From: Lunularia cruciata
Taxonomy: Eukaryota > Streptophyta > Marchantiopsida > Lunulariales > Lunulariaceae
Reading direction: 5' to 3'
Length of the DNA: 64,000 bases
NCBI GenBank assembly: GCA_948567375.1
Contig: OX419755.1
Location: 24,185,001-24,249,000, forward strand
Each line of letters opens with the position of its first letter. Position 1 is the first letter of the stretch. The position numbers and the translations under genes were made by a program. Positions 33,101-46,833 of this stretch are shown here, one piece after another. A model generated the notes under the pieces. It saw only the letters and a list, made by a program, of their open reading frames with translations. It searched no databases and was not told the DNA's origin.

Positions 33101-35070
33101 TTACAATGGAACCTAAATTAGAGACAAAGAGAATATATTATTTACTTGTAACTCATAACTTAATGTGCACCTGAAAATTGTGTCCCTCGTCTCTCCTCCC
33201 CAGTCTGACGGCTCCTCTCTCCGATCCTGTATGAAGCCAAGTAATAATTCAGCAACAATAGTAGAATGAAGTACCTGAATTGTACTCTTGACCGAGCGAA
33301 CTTTATTCATATAGATGCTTGAGTTATCATATATCGGAGCCCGTGTGTTGCTTTGATTCTTCTATAGATACATAATTGACCTGGCGGAAACCCGACATTG
33401 ATACACCTTGTCCCACACCAACTCTCGTCCATCTAAGCGATGAGCAAGGCGCACGCCAAGGATACAAATCAGTCGCAATGACTACCTTGGCTTCCCGTCA
33501 TTTGCTGGCAATTCGGAGATTCTTCGTCCACCCCATCATTAGTCAAACTTGCGTGATTCTCCAATTACGTTTGTCATGCCAGTTTCAGTGCATGAGATAC
33601 TTCCTGATCGTAGTACGAGAGCAAGTTTCTTTCAGTCGGTACTCTCTTCTTCTTGCAGTGATCTACGATTCACGGGTAGAAGTAAAATGAAGAATAAATC
33701 AAAACTCCGATACTTTTCACTTCCAGTAGCGGTGTTCTTAAGTTTGGATTAAAGCTTGTACTGTACCTCATAATTCTGAGAAGAATTCCAACACGCTCTT
33801 ATGCCTAACAGATGATTGCAGAGTAAAAAGACCTTAACGATGTTTTGATATCCGGAAGAGGACATTCACAATAATGAGTCATGTGAGAACTGTGAAGAAT
33901 ATGGCCGGTTATCAGACTCTTTGTGACTGCCAGAGATTAATGAGAAGTTAGTCGTGTGAGAAGAAATCGCCATGACATTAGAGTTTGGTAGGTGAAGCTT
34001 TGAAAATTTGTCTCCAAAGGTCGGTCGTGAGTTTAAAACGACGAGCATGGACCAGAATCTATAGTTGTCCCATTACAAGAGAGTAAAATGTGAGCAATGT
34101 GGTGGCCAGAATGTGCCACTGTTCATCTGAATTGATCAAATGACCAATATCGTTGAGGGTCAGGATATTGCTACATCGCATGTACGTTGGCCTTACATTT
34201 TTCTAATAAGTTAGTCTTCGATAAGACACCAGTCTTCCGTTGGAGGAGTCATACTGGAGTTCATGTAACGGATGGATTAGGACTCTCGATGGCCTCTTTG
34301 AGAAATTAATGCAATCTCGTCATTCAGGGCTTAGCCTCCCTGGCCCTCACCACCAGATTAGCAGAGCCAGTGGAAACTCGGGCAAGCACAAAATGGTTTT
34401 GCGTTGAAGTATTCTATAACCAGCGGCACTTCTGACTCACTCCCATGATCAGCTTCTTGATCTTCGAGGAAGTTAATCAACCATGACACTACTGTATTTA
34501 ATTAATGCAATTCCAAGGCCAGTTTTATTGGACAGAACTGGATATAGGATTCTAATCTACATCTGTCAATAGACAAACTCGTAATCTTTCCGTAAGGAAA
34601 AGGTACCAGTAAACTAATTTAGATTACCTCCGAACCGTGCTTCTGACGTGCAAAATTCTTGTTGCCTCAGATCAGGTGATTAGAGTACTGTGCAGTCGTA
34701 GCCATGGGATCTGTCTTGGATCAGCATGGCGTAGTACCCTGTACGTCTAATAAACACATGGACCCTCAGCCGTGTGAAATGTGAGCAAGGACTCGATTGC
34801 ATTTATCACCTGCTTTTCAGTCGGGATAAGAATCGAGTAATGTACTCTCTGGTCAAGATATCTCCACTTCAGGGGGGCAAAGCGAATCCTCCGCATTTAG
34901 TGTTATGACTCGTGACTTACTTGGCCACGGGTGTTACCTGTTCTCGACCGTATTTCAATCTTCTCATGCTACGGTATAGTAAGTTCCCTCCTGTCAAGTT
35001 CAGTAAACAGGCGAACCTTCCACAATCCAGGGACAAGATGGTATATGAGAAAATCGCGATAGCTTGTGAA
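33101..35070. other. Balanced-composition block 3, no gene called
   Basis: Similar in composition to blocks 1 and 2. Open frames at 33376-33690, 33549-33752 (plus) and 33310-33113 (minus) contain no domain I recognise. The minus ATG at 33310 is followed after 12 codons by a donor-like CAG/gtactt, but no second exon could be assigned. It directly abuts the 3' end of LINE B. Confidence 0.35.
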
Positions 35071-35071
35071 A

Positions 35072-37250
35072 CAAGAAGGATGGGAAGTCCCCATCAAGCA
35101 CAACAACGAAAAGACAAGGTGGTAAAATGTGGTTAACCCCCAATAGTTTCGGTAAGAGGAATCTATCACTATCACTATCACTAGGCACCTAAGATATTTG
35201 AGCTATGCGAGTCATATGGTCGGACATACAAGTGGAGCATCCAAAGAACATCACCTAGTGTGATAGTTCTAATAGAGATTGTACAAACTAATGTTCTCTA
35301 TAGACCAATAGATATTTGTTGTCTAGAATATGCCATGTAATATGAGAGTGAGTGTGAGATGCCTCGCTGTCAGAATGATATGCACGCTTGCACTCATTAC
35401 CCAATGTTTCAAATGACATGTCCATGATTCCATATAACTCCAAGGCTAGAGGAACAAAGAGGTGACCTCATTGCATACCCCTATACTCGGAGACCTTGCC
35501 TCTTGTCGCTCCGTTCACCACCCATCCAGGAGGATATGTGATCACTCCATCCGTCACCGCATCACATGTAGGATTTATAATTACAATATCCGCTACTATC
35601 ACCTGATCATCTCCGACCAATTATAAATCTGCCCTGACTCGTGTCATTTGCAAAGTATACCAATGTTCCCTTTAAGCAAGGTATCCACTCTCTCGTGCCA
35701 TGGTAAACATTATATCCTTGATAGCATCGTGTGTAGCTATCCTCTGTCCCCCAAAAGGACATTGTGTCATGTGGACCACTGCTACATCTAGTGTAGAACC
35801 ACACTCACAAGTGAGTAATGAAGATGCATATGGATGGACCAAACCTAGGCAAAACCTCATTGTTGTAGGGAAAGTAGCTAGTATTAGTCAAAATGCCTTA
35901 ATGCATGGTTGAGCTAGGGTCCAAGAGCTTCCACCCTTGCAAAAGAAGGAGCAAAGACATGCTCTAGTAGCATGAGGAATGGATGAATCAACTAAGAAAG
36001 AATCTAATATTTGTTGAAATTGTTACTCCATCAAGAAAGATTGCAAACTTTTAGTCCAATTTGATGATAGGGAAGCAAAGGATGGAAGGACCTCTCGTGC
36101 ATGTGGAAATATACAGTCTTTCATTTTCCGCAATAACACCTAGAGAGGAAAATATCACTCTTCCACCTTGATCACATATGTTTCCAAGATTGACCTATTG
36201 GCAACCATAAAATGGGAAGAAAGTAGAGGTGTCAAGAGAGCCTAACTACCCAAGAATGCTATAGGTGCCTCTTCTCCATAGATAGAGGGTCTGCCCCTCC
36301 AAATGAGATAAGTAGAGATGTCTATCTACATGCCAAATTGCCTATCACACACTCAGATGTCCTTAGTCCAATGATATCACCAAAGACACCAATAATCCTC
36401 CTATCAAATGCACTCAAATGTGATAAGAAGGTCATAAAAGGGAGAATTATGCAAAGAAGGTAGGTTACTCTACAATACTAGAGGAGAGTATACAACCTAT
36501 GGATCTCCCAATAAAGAGAGGTCATCCACATGAATAATATCCTTTGCAAGGGCTGCTTCTAGGAAGCATGTGACAAAATCCTCATATTCAACTCAAACTC
36601 CCAAAATACATAATTCATGTATAAATATGATGCACCCCTCTAGAAGTTGGAGGTGGAGATGAATACCTAAAGAGGACCATGCTCTACACTTTGACACCTT
36701 GACTCTCAACCCTACAAGATGAAGCTTGGTAGTCAAGTGGTCAAAGGTTTGCCTAATTTTATCTATAGGGACCACAATCTGTAAATCATCTACAAAGGAG
36801 AGGAGAACACAATCCAACATGGCCAAAGTAGTAGATAAGAGGGTTTTAAAGTGAGCCATGGTAAATAAAGGTCCCTCTAAAGGATCTCTATCATGTACCT
36901 ATGATTGATTCCAAGACAATGACTCCCTCTTGTGAGAAACCATGCTTGTAATAAAGAGAAGAAGGAGAGCATAGAAAGACCACACAAAAGGAAGAAGACT
37001 CACCAAGGATCCACCGGCCTCCCTAAGCTCTCTGAATATAGATGCACGTGAGATGCTATTAAAAGAGGTCTCAACATCTACATGTACAACATCCCACTTG
37101 GGATGGATATCTAAGAGTATATGGTATATGGACCTATGTACTTATAAGGGATCATTGAAAGGAGTTGACACATGTAAAGTATCCTATGGTGGTGTGGGGC
37201 AATTAGGTGTGTCAACTTTGTTTATACCAATATTAGGATTTGTCAATCTT
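35072..37250 (-). mobile_element. LINE copy B, 5'-truncated
   Basis: On the minus strand from about 37190: DIHPKWDVVHVDVETSFNS with SIFRELREAGG and SLLPFVWSFYA, then RDPLEGPLFTMAHF, then the catalytic box FVDD (36796-36785; usual form ADD), then VGLRVKVSKCRAWS and a CILGV end. Further on, 35809-35759 holds CECGSTLDVAVVHMTQC (C-x-C-x9-H-x3-C), a zinc-finger-like end of LINE ORFs, followed by CPFGGQRIATHDAIKD. The 3' tail is at 35160-35072, with (CTATCA)n nearby at 35162-35180. Several stops and frameshifts. The 5' half (endonuclease) is missing. Confidence 0.85.
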
Positions 37251-37274
37251 TTTTGTTTCTCATACCAATATTAT

Positions 37275-37340
37275 TGAGTTTAGCTCCATTTTACCTCTTT
37301 TGTCTCACCTTTGCATGACTTGATTGGATCTTACCACCCT
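37275..37340 (+). repeat. LINE 3'-end fragment, opposite orientation
   Basis: tttagctccattttacctc (37279-37297), then gactt-gattgga, is the complement-sense version of the tails at 20650 and 35072. It lies just beyond the truncated 5' end of LINE B, in inverse orientation. Confidence 0.5.
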
Positions 37341-37345
37341 TTGTG

Positions 37346-38850
37346 TTTTCTACACAATCACCTTTTTCTCTTATAAACATCTAGTATCCATTTCATAGAA
37401 AAACTGATCCTTGACTTGTATAGGTTTTAGGACTTGTATAGGACTTGTTGATTGTACCAACATTTTATGGATATGCCAAGAGATGTCTTATCATTTTTAT
37501 AACTTTTTATGAATAATCATAATACAATTTTTCACCTTCAGTAATCCATTAGATTTCTAACCCAATAGATTTGAGTTGCAACAAAAGTTAATTCTAATTT
37601 AATCAAAGATATCTTTCTAGTGTCCAATAATATTTAATTCATATGGAAGACCATAATGAGTACCAAAATTGAATCACACTATATAAGTGCAAAACTAAGG
37701 CAAAATTATGAAAGTAAAAGTTCAACAACAAATAATGAACCAAGAGTGAATCTAAGAATTGTATTATAAATCCCTGGCATGTTTACTTTATAATATGAGT
37801 GTCCAAATTTCTTTTTTAAACTTAGGTTTTTCTATTTATAGATTCATTTTCCTTGTGACTTTGGTGGGTTTGATAGCTACATAGAGAACAATGAATGATT
37901 GCTAATAGCATACTCCATGTTTGGATCTTGAAGGAGAAGTTATAATCATATATTTTGTATTAGAAACCAAGTAGATACATAATAAAAATATGGTAAAAGA
38001 TAAGCTCTTCAGTTTAAATTTATTTTGTAAAAGTTGAGAAATTTTTTTTAATCAAAACAAGAAATATAAATTCCAAGCAAATGATATAAGAGAAGATGAT
38101 TTGGAAAAGCATGTAAGAGAGCATGTATTATCTAGAATATCAAACTATGCACTTCACTCAAATATAGACAAAAAAATCCAATTAGTCTATAATCAAGCAT
38201 AAGATAATTTAATAAACTACAACATGAAATTTTCTTATTTCTCATGCTGCAAAAACTTACCAAAATCACATGTAGATATTATAATAGCATAAAATTAGAT
38301 ATTCCAAAACCTTTAAATATCAAATTCTATACAAGTTTGATGGTATTATTTATCAAGTTACCTCAATAACACAAGGAGTCATGCATACCAACAATTAAAT
38401 AGAAAATACCATAATGTACAACCAAGAGTATGATACGGTTAATTGAATTTACTAGTGTAGTAGCAAAAAAGAGTAAAATCTCAATTCACTAAGTATCTTG
38501 AATATTGCATACTTATTGTAATTCTAAGTAGCACCACTCACTTGCATTAATGAAAAATCACAACTGTAATAGAAGGAGAAAAACATATATAGGTATGGTG
38601 TACACCTTTTTGCAACAGTTGCAAGTTTGTTTCATTTGACTTTTTTTTGAAGATGGAGATAGTTATTTTTTGTTCAAGTAAAGAAAATCCTTCTATGTGC
38701 ATTCTTTGGATTTCATCTATATACATGTTCAGATATGAAGACAACTCTCAAGAGAAGTTGAATACAAAAGAATGTGTATGAAGAAGTTGAATATAAAGAA
38801 GGGGTATGAAGAGCACAAATATGCAAAATCTGTGGAGCCAAAGATATTTG
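37346..38850. other. A+T-rich DNA, nothing recognised
   Basis: No coding, repeat or transposon signature was found by eye. Confidence 0.3.
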
Positions 38851-41290
38851 GAACAAAAGACCATATGCTTATTTGAATGGTGCCACACATGGATAAAGAA
38901 CCATTGCCAAGGTTCTCATCAAATAATTCTCATATATGGATAGTGACTGCTCACCCATTTAGCAATTTGATTGAAGAACCCTTGAGTATAAAACTAAGTA
39001 CAAGCTTATTAGTTTCCAATTTTGCTGAGATTTTTGCAAGAAATTTTCCAAAGAACACTTGAACAGTCTTAATCCCTTTGTATTTGACAGTTCTTTGTAG
39101 TCATACAGCTCTTGATAAAAAGATATACAAAGCAAAGAAACCCACAAAGAAATCCCCAAGGTGACATTTTGATGCCCAAGAATTAACAAATGGGCTCTCA
39201 CGTGGGCTTTGAGAGCCAATTGTGAGTTACTTCAAAGCAAACACTTGATCTTTTAACTCTAGAATTGGAAGTTGAGTTCATTTGCAATCATTCAGGAGAT
39301 GCATAGAGGAGTTGAAAGAGCAATTGGGGATCTTTGAGGAAATCCTCATAGTTGGGAAGAAGAACAAAAGAGAATAGTACTAGGCAGAGACACATGTCCC
39401 TCAAGAGCAATGACTATAGATACCAAATTTAGGGACATGGGAGAAGTGTTCAACATTGCCATCAAAACCTTGTTCACAAAGAAGAGATATATGAATAATT
39501 TTTGAAGGTGCATACTTATAAGGATCCTATTGTAGGTACATAGTTCAGTCTATCATAAAATTGTTTCATCCAAAGCAGACTCCCGACTTAACATAAACTA
39601 GGCAATTTTCTGTGAGCAATTATGTAAAGCAGAAGCTATCATGTTTTACTAGCAAGCCCACTCTAAGGAACTCAAGGAAGATAGATGAGCTACCTATCTT
39701 GCTCAATTTGTAATTCACTTCTATACAAGGCTGAATTTTTTGACAAAAGATGAGCAGAGGCAATTTGGAAATCACTTTATTATGGAGGTGTATTTTGTAG
39801 CTCAACTCGTAGTACACTCTACCATCAAGAATCACTAGGATGTGGATACCAAATTTACTTAGTTTGGGAATTTTTTGGAGGTGAAAGAATTGTAGTGGCA
39901 ATCATCCATAAGAACAAGAAGTGCTCTTCAAGAAGCAATATTCTAGAGTAGGCACCAAAGAGAGCAAGGAGAAATCCTTAAATTGTCAATTTGTCTTTGG
40001 ATGAAAAGGAAGGACAAGCCAAAGGAAAAACCAAGGAAGAAGAAGGTGAGTAAAAGAACAAGCTCACTCTATAAGGGATAGAGCTAGATCTGAAAGAAGA
40101 TGGAGATAAGTATGCAAAAGAGGAGTAAGCTCCACAAGAAGAAGTGCAACCCAAAGAGGAAAAAGTCATGGCCAAAGAACACAAAGATCAAAAAGATTTT
40201 GGGCCCAAGAACTTGCAAATCAAAATTCAGTGGAGCATAGTACAAAAGTTCAAGGAAAAGAAGTGGATATTGAAGATCAGACAGTTTAGCCGAGCCACCC
40301 CAAGAAAGAGAATGAATCTTTAGGAAAGTTTTGACACCATTGTTTGTAGATGGAACACACTTCATTGCCAATTTGGTTGGACTGGATTATGACTCTTGCA
40401 AATGATCCTTCCCCAATATAGGGGAGTACAGCAATTGACTACATTTTGTTGGTGAAGCGCTTGCATACAAATGAATATGTAGCACAAAGGAAATTGAAAA
40501 GGTAAGGGACTTGTACAAGGAGAGTACAAGAAATTGAATGATCTTGTGCAAGAGAATCACAAAGTCAAATGGAAAACTACCTCATTGATGGTAGAGTAGA
40601 AGACTTATGAGAAAGGTATCCAAAGATTACATAGCAAGTTGAAGGCTCTTTGGATCAAAGGGAAGCATAATCAATAAGAGAATGAAGATGAGTTATGTGA
40701 GAAGGATGTGGAGAAATCAAACATCCAAGGTAAGTGGGAGAGTGAGAAAGTTAAGATCATCACTCCGGAGTTGTAGATGGTTGAGTATAGACAAGGAGTA
40801 GGATTTCAGATCAAGGCCTTGCACAAAGAACTTACTAGTGTAAAGGAGAAGAAAGTAGTAGATAAGCATAAGATATTGCATGAGATAATTGCCAAAGTGT
40901 GTCTTAGCACTTGACTTCAAGGCAAAGAACAAGAGGTGCTCATAAATTTAGAAGCACTTATGAGTGAGATGATAGACCTTAAGGAAGAAGCAGCCATGGG
41001 TAAATGATTAAAAAAGGATGAAAAAGGCAAAGATTCATGAACTAAATATGCATGCTCAAACTCATAGTGCAAAGGCCTATGATGACAAAAAGTTAGAAAG
41101 GTTGTCCTTGAAACTAAAGGAGCATATAAATAAGAAGTTTCAATCAATTTGTGAGATATTAATCTTAGAAATCACATATTACATGGAGTGGACTAAAATT
41201 CTCCTTAGGAAAGCTAGAGACAAAAGGCAGTTTTCAAAATAAACCTCTACAAAGAACCCTTCACAAAATTGAGATTGTTGGTTGTAGTAT
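38851..41290 (+). pseudogene. Coiled-coil, gag-like coding remnant (unassigned family)
   Basis: Frames rich in Lys, Glu and Gln run through 39.2-41.25 kb with many stops. An early segment (38877-39062: PLPRFSSNNSHIWIVTAHPF, then NLIEEPLSIKLSTS) and a late segment (41018-41242: LSLKLKEHINKKFQ) are the clearest. The late part resembles 52.4-53.1 kb in layout: charged helical stretches beginning with a KVRDLYKE/KVQNLYKE-type phrase (about 40500 and 52475). I take it to be gag of an LTR element or a non-autonomous derivative. No catalytic domain is present. Confidence 0.45.
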
Positions 41291-44200
41291 ATATTTTCTT
41301 AATTGTATGATTTTTGGAGTGGAAATCCAAGAAGACAAGGTAAATTTTATTTACAAATGAATTAAACACTTTGCCTAGACACATTGTTATGTTGTGGTTT
41401 GCATAGCCCATGAAAAAGTAAGTTACTACAATTTATTTCCATAAATTTGGAGTAGATTGTATGATAGATCCAATGGTTGAGCTATTGCCAAGTGACCAAT
41501 CTATGTACATTTTAAGTGATTGTCCACTTGGATTATGTATGTTCTCTTTAAGAGTTTTGATATATATATATAGATGGTGGAGATTTGATCAACTAGGGGT
41601 GTTTTAGTTTTAGGAGTCTCAAGGGGAGGAAAAAGTAGAGAGTGAGAGTTGTAATAAAGCATGGGTGCTAGAGCATTGGAGGAAGAATTTGAGCAAGAAA
41701 TGTTTCATGCTCTCAATCTATCACTCTCAAATTCTTTTCTAGTCAAGCTTCAAATTCTATACCGTGATCACTAATGGGGCCGGATGGTGGCACATTTTAG
41801 GGTGGCATTCATGGAGTCAATGATGGAGAAACCCGATCCTATTGTCCTTCTAGTGCTAACTTATGCATACCCAAATGAACAAATTGGAGAATTTTCAAAG
41901 TTTTATCATATATCAATAATATATTAATGAGGTTGGAGATAAGAAAATTTAGTTTTATGTATTGAGCTTACAAAATTCCTGTTTGATTCAATGTCAATCT
42001 GATCTGATTGGTTGAATTTGAAGCACCAAAAATCAAATTGTTGAGGAAAAGTTATGATCATATTTGGGGTTTTGGTTGCTTCTCAAGCTCTAGTTTGAAT
42101 CAAGGCATGAAAATTTCCAGTATTCTTGGAGGCTAGGTCTTTCACCTTTGTGTGAAGGTTTCATGTGAGCTCCTCAAATAGAGGATTTAATTTTTGGATC
42201 AAATATACTTGGGTATTTAGAGCTCAAAAGTTAGCCTAGCTTAGGAATTGATCCATATTTAGAGATTGGGATTGTATTAAGCCTTCAAAGTTTAAAGAGG
42301 TTGAGACAAGGACACAACCAAATACTATATAAAATTTGGTAAACTCAAGGTTTATTGAGAGTGAGAGCTGACACACACAAACTCTATTGAAAATATTATT
42401 GTAAGCTAAGTGAGGAATTTCTACCTCCAATTACACTTGAATGTCAATTATTCCATTTCTTTGACTATAATTGAATATTTAGATTGCTCAGTGGTTTTGA
42501 GGATTATGAGTACCTTTGAGGTACAAATCTGGTGAATTTGGAAAAATTCAAGAGCAAACTCTCAATAAGAGATTTCAAAATTAGTGTTAAAACCACAAAA
42601 ATTTGGCCAAGTTTGAGATCTTGGCAAGGAAGGTGTAGTGGTGAGATTGAGGCTTTCTTTAATCATTGAAAATCTTATCTTACAAGATTTTCATTGATTC
42701 TTAGAGCATCCAAATGAAATTCATAGAGACACTTTATTTTTATATGCTTCTTGCATAGATTTCTCTATCAAAAGGCATAGTACTTCTTGACTTGGAATGC
42801 AAATTGGATGAAAATTTGGAGTACAATAAATAAAACTTGGAGTAAAAATCAGCAATGGACAAAGCAAGGGCTCTAAAGTTCATTTCTGCCAAAAGTATTG
42901 AGAGTTGTTGCTAAATTTCTTGTGTTTGGATCCTCTCTATGCTTGCATGCTTGATTGTATACCAAGTTGACTTGGATTGGTGTCCACGCATTGCACTTAG
43001 ATTCTTTCATTCTAGGTATGTTTATACTTTTCCTTGTTAATGTCAAAAGTAATGAATAATGGGCCAAGTGTGCATGTTATGATGAAATGTTAGGTTGCCC
43101 ATTACTTCCTCACCTGGTAGAAGGAACACTAGAAACAAGGGTAGAAGTTTCTAGTGGTTGGGCAAACAATCGGGCTCAAACTGTCAATGACAAATCTACA
43201 TACAATCTCTAATCTATAAAATTCACAACTAGGCTCCCAATGAGTTCCCAAAGAGAGAAAGGAAAAGTAAGACAACATGTTAATGATTTAGTGGTGTATG
43301 AATCAATAAAGTAAGAGAAGAGAATCCTGATTGTATAGTTGAGATGCAAGAAGTGCAGTTTTGTTAGATCTTTGCATTTCCTTGGCCATTGGATTTCTTT
43401 GGTTAGTAGTAGGATAGGCTATTTAAGGCTTGATGTCAATTTAAATAGTCATTTAGTCCGTACAAGTTGCATGAAATGGAAGAGATAACAACTTTGTCAA
43501 TTTACTTACTTTTGATTTTTTTTTTCTTCAATGAGGAACTTTGTAGCAAGCACACAAGTACTTGAGAATGTGTGAGCACTAAATTTGAGGCTAGGGTCTA
43601 AGATCCTTTATAGTTTTAAAGGAATGGAGCAATGCCTTGACAAGTCTTAAGTGAGATGTAGTGTTAAAAGTATCTCAAAAGAAAATGGAAGATATGTTAC
43701 TAGTGCAATGAATCTATGGAGTTTTGCCTTTTTGGAAGGTAAGCCACATTCTTTGGAGTTTTAATATTTGTAGCTAAATTAGCCTCTTTAAAGTGATAAA
43801 ATCATCACCTTCATGGAATAGTTGGAACTTAGCTTAAGTGAAAGTGAATTTAGGAGGTTTTTATTTTGCCATACTGTGTGCAATTGGTGACCTCTTTTGT
43901 GAGTGGTTCTTGCCCCAAGTGGTTGAAAAGGAAACAATAAAGAACTACAATAGTGATACTTCCACTCAATTCTATCTCTTTCCGCTCCATATTTCCATTG
44001 GAAAAACATATTTCTTGTTTTTATACTATATAGTGTATGACACTAGGTTGTAATAATAGAAGTTAACTTACTTCAAATTTAGAGATGATACTTCTAATAC
44101 CTTAACCAAATCAACTCAATTATATCATGTAGATACAAATTAAGTAACAATATCAACAATCAATACATACATATATCACTGTACTCACAAAGACAAAATA

Positions 44201-44488
44201 TAATATTCACAAACCTTTCATATGAGAAAACTAAACATAAAAGAAAAGCCATTGCTTCTTAAAGATTGTTTGTTGTTATTTTCTCAAACTCTCACACCTA
44301 AGGATGACAAGGATGATTCTTGGATATATGTATAAATTAATAAAATTTGTTTAGTTACTTGAATTTTTCATTTTCAAAAGTAAGTGGGAGACTATATTTA
44401 TAGATAAAAAAATCTTTTAGCTAATTTTAAACTTGTTGTTTAAAAACAAGTATTCATGTGATTTTAAATAAAGTCATTGCAACATAAT
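41291..44488. other. A+T-rich DNA, nothing assigned
   Basis: No protein domain. A TATATATATATA run at about 41563-41572 before gatggtggagatttgatc could be an LTR-like promoter, but no second copy was found in the window. Confidence 0.3.
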
Positions 44489-44802
44489 ATGGTTTGAAAA
44501 AATAATAGTTTTCAGTATGGATATAAAGATATAGAAAGTGAGAAGTAAAAGATAAATAGACTTATTTAAAAATAATAATTAGAAATGGATTACAATTAGT
44601 TTTAAGCTACTTCCTTACTAAAGACGCATAGATGGACACAAATTCTAGAATATGGTTTGAAAAAGTAATAGTTTTGAGTATGAGTATAAAGATATAGAAA
44701 GTCAGAAGTACAAGATAAATAGACTTATTTAAAGAGAATAATTAGAAATATATTACAATTAGTTTTAAGCTACTTCCTTACTAAAGATGCATAGTGGACT
44801 AT
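44489..44802 (+). repeat. Tandem duplication, 163-bp unit
   Basis: atggtttgaaaaa begins at 44489 and again at 44652. The two units are very similar along their length up to gcatag-tgga, indicating a fairly recent duplication. Confidence 0.88.
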
Positions 44803-45054
44803 TGGTGCATGATATTTACACGTCAACTTTGCTAATATGCAAGTCTTGAATTGCAATTATTAAAATAATAGCTCATAATATACCTTATGAGTGGACCTCA
44901 TTTGCCTTTGATCTATACACTTTGAGAACTAAGAGAAATGTTAGCAAAAATTTAATTTCAATTGTGTTCCAACTATCTTACTATGTGTAGGTATTATAGA
45001 TGTACAATGTTGAATATGCAAGTCCAAAAATGGTAGACTAAACAGGTATAATAT

Positions 45055-45685
45055 TGCAATACCACTAGATAGATAAATTATCTAGAGGTGGAAATTAGTT
45101 TGGTAATATCTTGAGGGATTTTATATGATAGTCGTAGTAGATAAAGTAGAAATTTTACCAAAATAGTACTTCTAATAATATGGTAGAGACCAAAATAACT
45201 TTACAAACTTAGAGTAAATTTTGGAGACCTAAATGGATGAATTAGACCTCAAACATTAAAACATTTCTCCTCTTTGTTTGAGAAGGTGTTTAGGGTATTT
45301 GAGAAGGTGTTTAGGACCTTAAACTAAACCCTAAACCCTAACTCCTTCTCCTCTCTTATTTGTCTTAACAAGAGCTTTCCAACCATACCTCACCCATGTT
45401 GTTTTGAGCTTCCTATAGTAAGATTCCCCAAAGATTCCAATTGTTCAAACTTGATTGACCAACCAAATAGGACAAGGATCAACATGTCACCAATCCATAC
45501 AACCAATGCAAGGGTGGAGTTTGCTGACATGTCACCAATCCATGCATTTAATCCAAGGTTGTAGCTTCCTTTGAGGAGATCTTCTTTACTATATAATAAA
45601 GACAAGGTGCTCCTTTGGCATCAGCGTAGTGAGAAATGAATCTTTGTGTTTCTCTTGAGGTTTCTCCTATCCTCAAAACATTACA
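45055..45685 (+). repeat. Solo LTR, relative of families A and B
   Basis: Starts TGCAATACCACTAGATAG and ends CATTACA. Shares many blocks with family A LTRs (atctagaggtgg-aatt, accaaaa-agtacttctaataat, gacctaaatggatgaatta, ttgaccaacc-aaatagga, a TATA box tatataataaag near 45590). Flanking pentamers aatat and tatat differ at one base. About 631 bp, with no internal element on either side. Confidence 0.8.
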
Positions 45686-46076
45686 TATATTGGTATTAGT
45701 TAAACTATCATTTTTGAATGAATGTGTAAGAATAAGAGATATACATATGAAAAATACCATAATGATAACCAAGGTAAATGCTTCATGTGTACATTATAAG
45801 AACACTTCTTCTTCTTGGCCATGCGTGTACTAATAATTCCTCTAATCCAAGTGTGAGTTAATAAGAGAAAATAATGACACTTACATAAATTTTACAAAGA
45901 AACAAAATGGAGGATTTGGGATTTTTTTTCCATAAGGTTTTGGAAGGTAGTAGAATCTAAATCATATTTTCACATTCTTCCTTATGAAGTACTACTTGCA
46001 AACAATATGTTTTAGGCCATATTAAGTACATCATTTGATGATAGTATAATTTCACTATATGGATGTGGAGGAGAAT

Positions 46077-46833
46077 TGTAATACTCCAAGGACAAGAGAA
46101 GAGAGAAAACACGGATTTCAAACTCAAACCTCTCATGCCCCAAAGGAGCACCTTCTCTTTATTATATAGACAAAGAGTATCTCCTCCAAGGAAGCTCCAC
46201 CATAGGATTAGACAAATAGATAGGTGACATGTCAAAAATCTCCACCCTTGGATTACTTACTTGGATGGGTGACATGTCGGTCCTGGTCCTATCTGGTTGA
46301 TCAAAAAAGCTTTGACCAAAGGGAATGTTTTAGGGAATCTTCATGTAGGAATCTCATAATCACATATGTGAGGTACCGTTGGAAAGCTCTTAGGAAGAAA
46401 AACCAGGGGAGAAGGAAGGCCAACCTTGTCTCTATGGGGGGGGGTTGCACATTTTTGAGGCTTAATTCATCCATTTAGGCCTCCAAAATTGCCTTCAAAG
46501 ATTTTAAGCATATTTTGATTCCTACTCTATTAGTAGAAGTCTCCTTTTTGTGATACCTATTTCTGATCTATTTAATCCTTCATGTGTAACTACACATGAA
46601 GGATTAAATAAAATACTTCCAGATATTACCAAACCAATTCTCACCTTTAAATCACATGTCTAGCTATTAGTTCTAAGGTTTTCATGTCTATTTTGGTTTA
46701 TGCACTATTTGTAGAAGTACTCTTTTGGTGATACTTCTATCTGATCTATTTTTTCCATCATGTATAACATCATTCCAGATGCTACCAAACTGAATTTCAC
46801 ATCTAGATCATATGGCTAGCTCTTGGTATTACA
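46077..46833 (-). repeat. Solo LTR, family A, with inserted palindrome
   Basis: Complement-sense copy with intact ends (TGTAATACC on the minus strand, and TACA). Length 757, exactly 20 bp more than the 27.3-kb copy, explained by the palindromic insertion at 46569-46610. It has a G run at 46436-46444. No matching target duplication is evident (agaat against ataac). Confidence 0.9.

Noticed and set aside
45322-45346. Plant telomere-like repeat (ccctaaaccctaa)
   Set aside because: Only about two units, inside a solo LTR; chance or LTR microsatellite rather than interstitial telomere.
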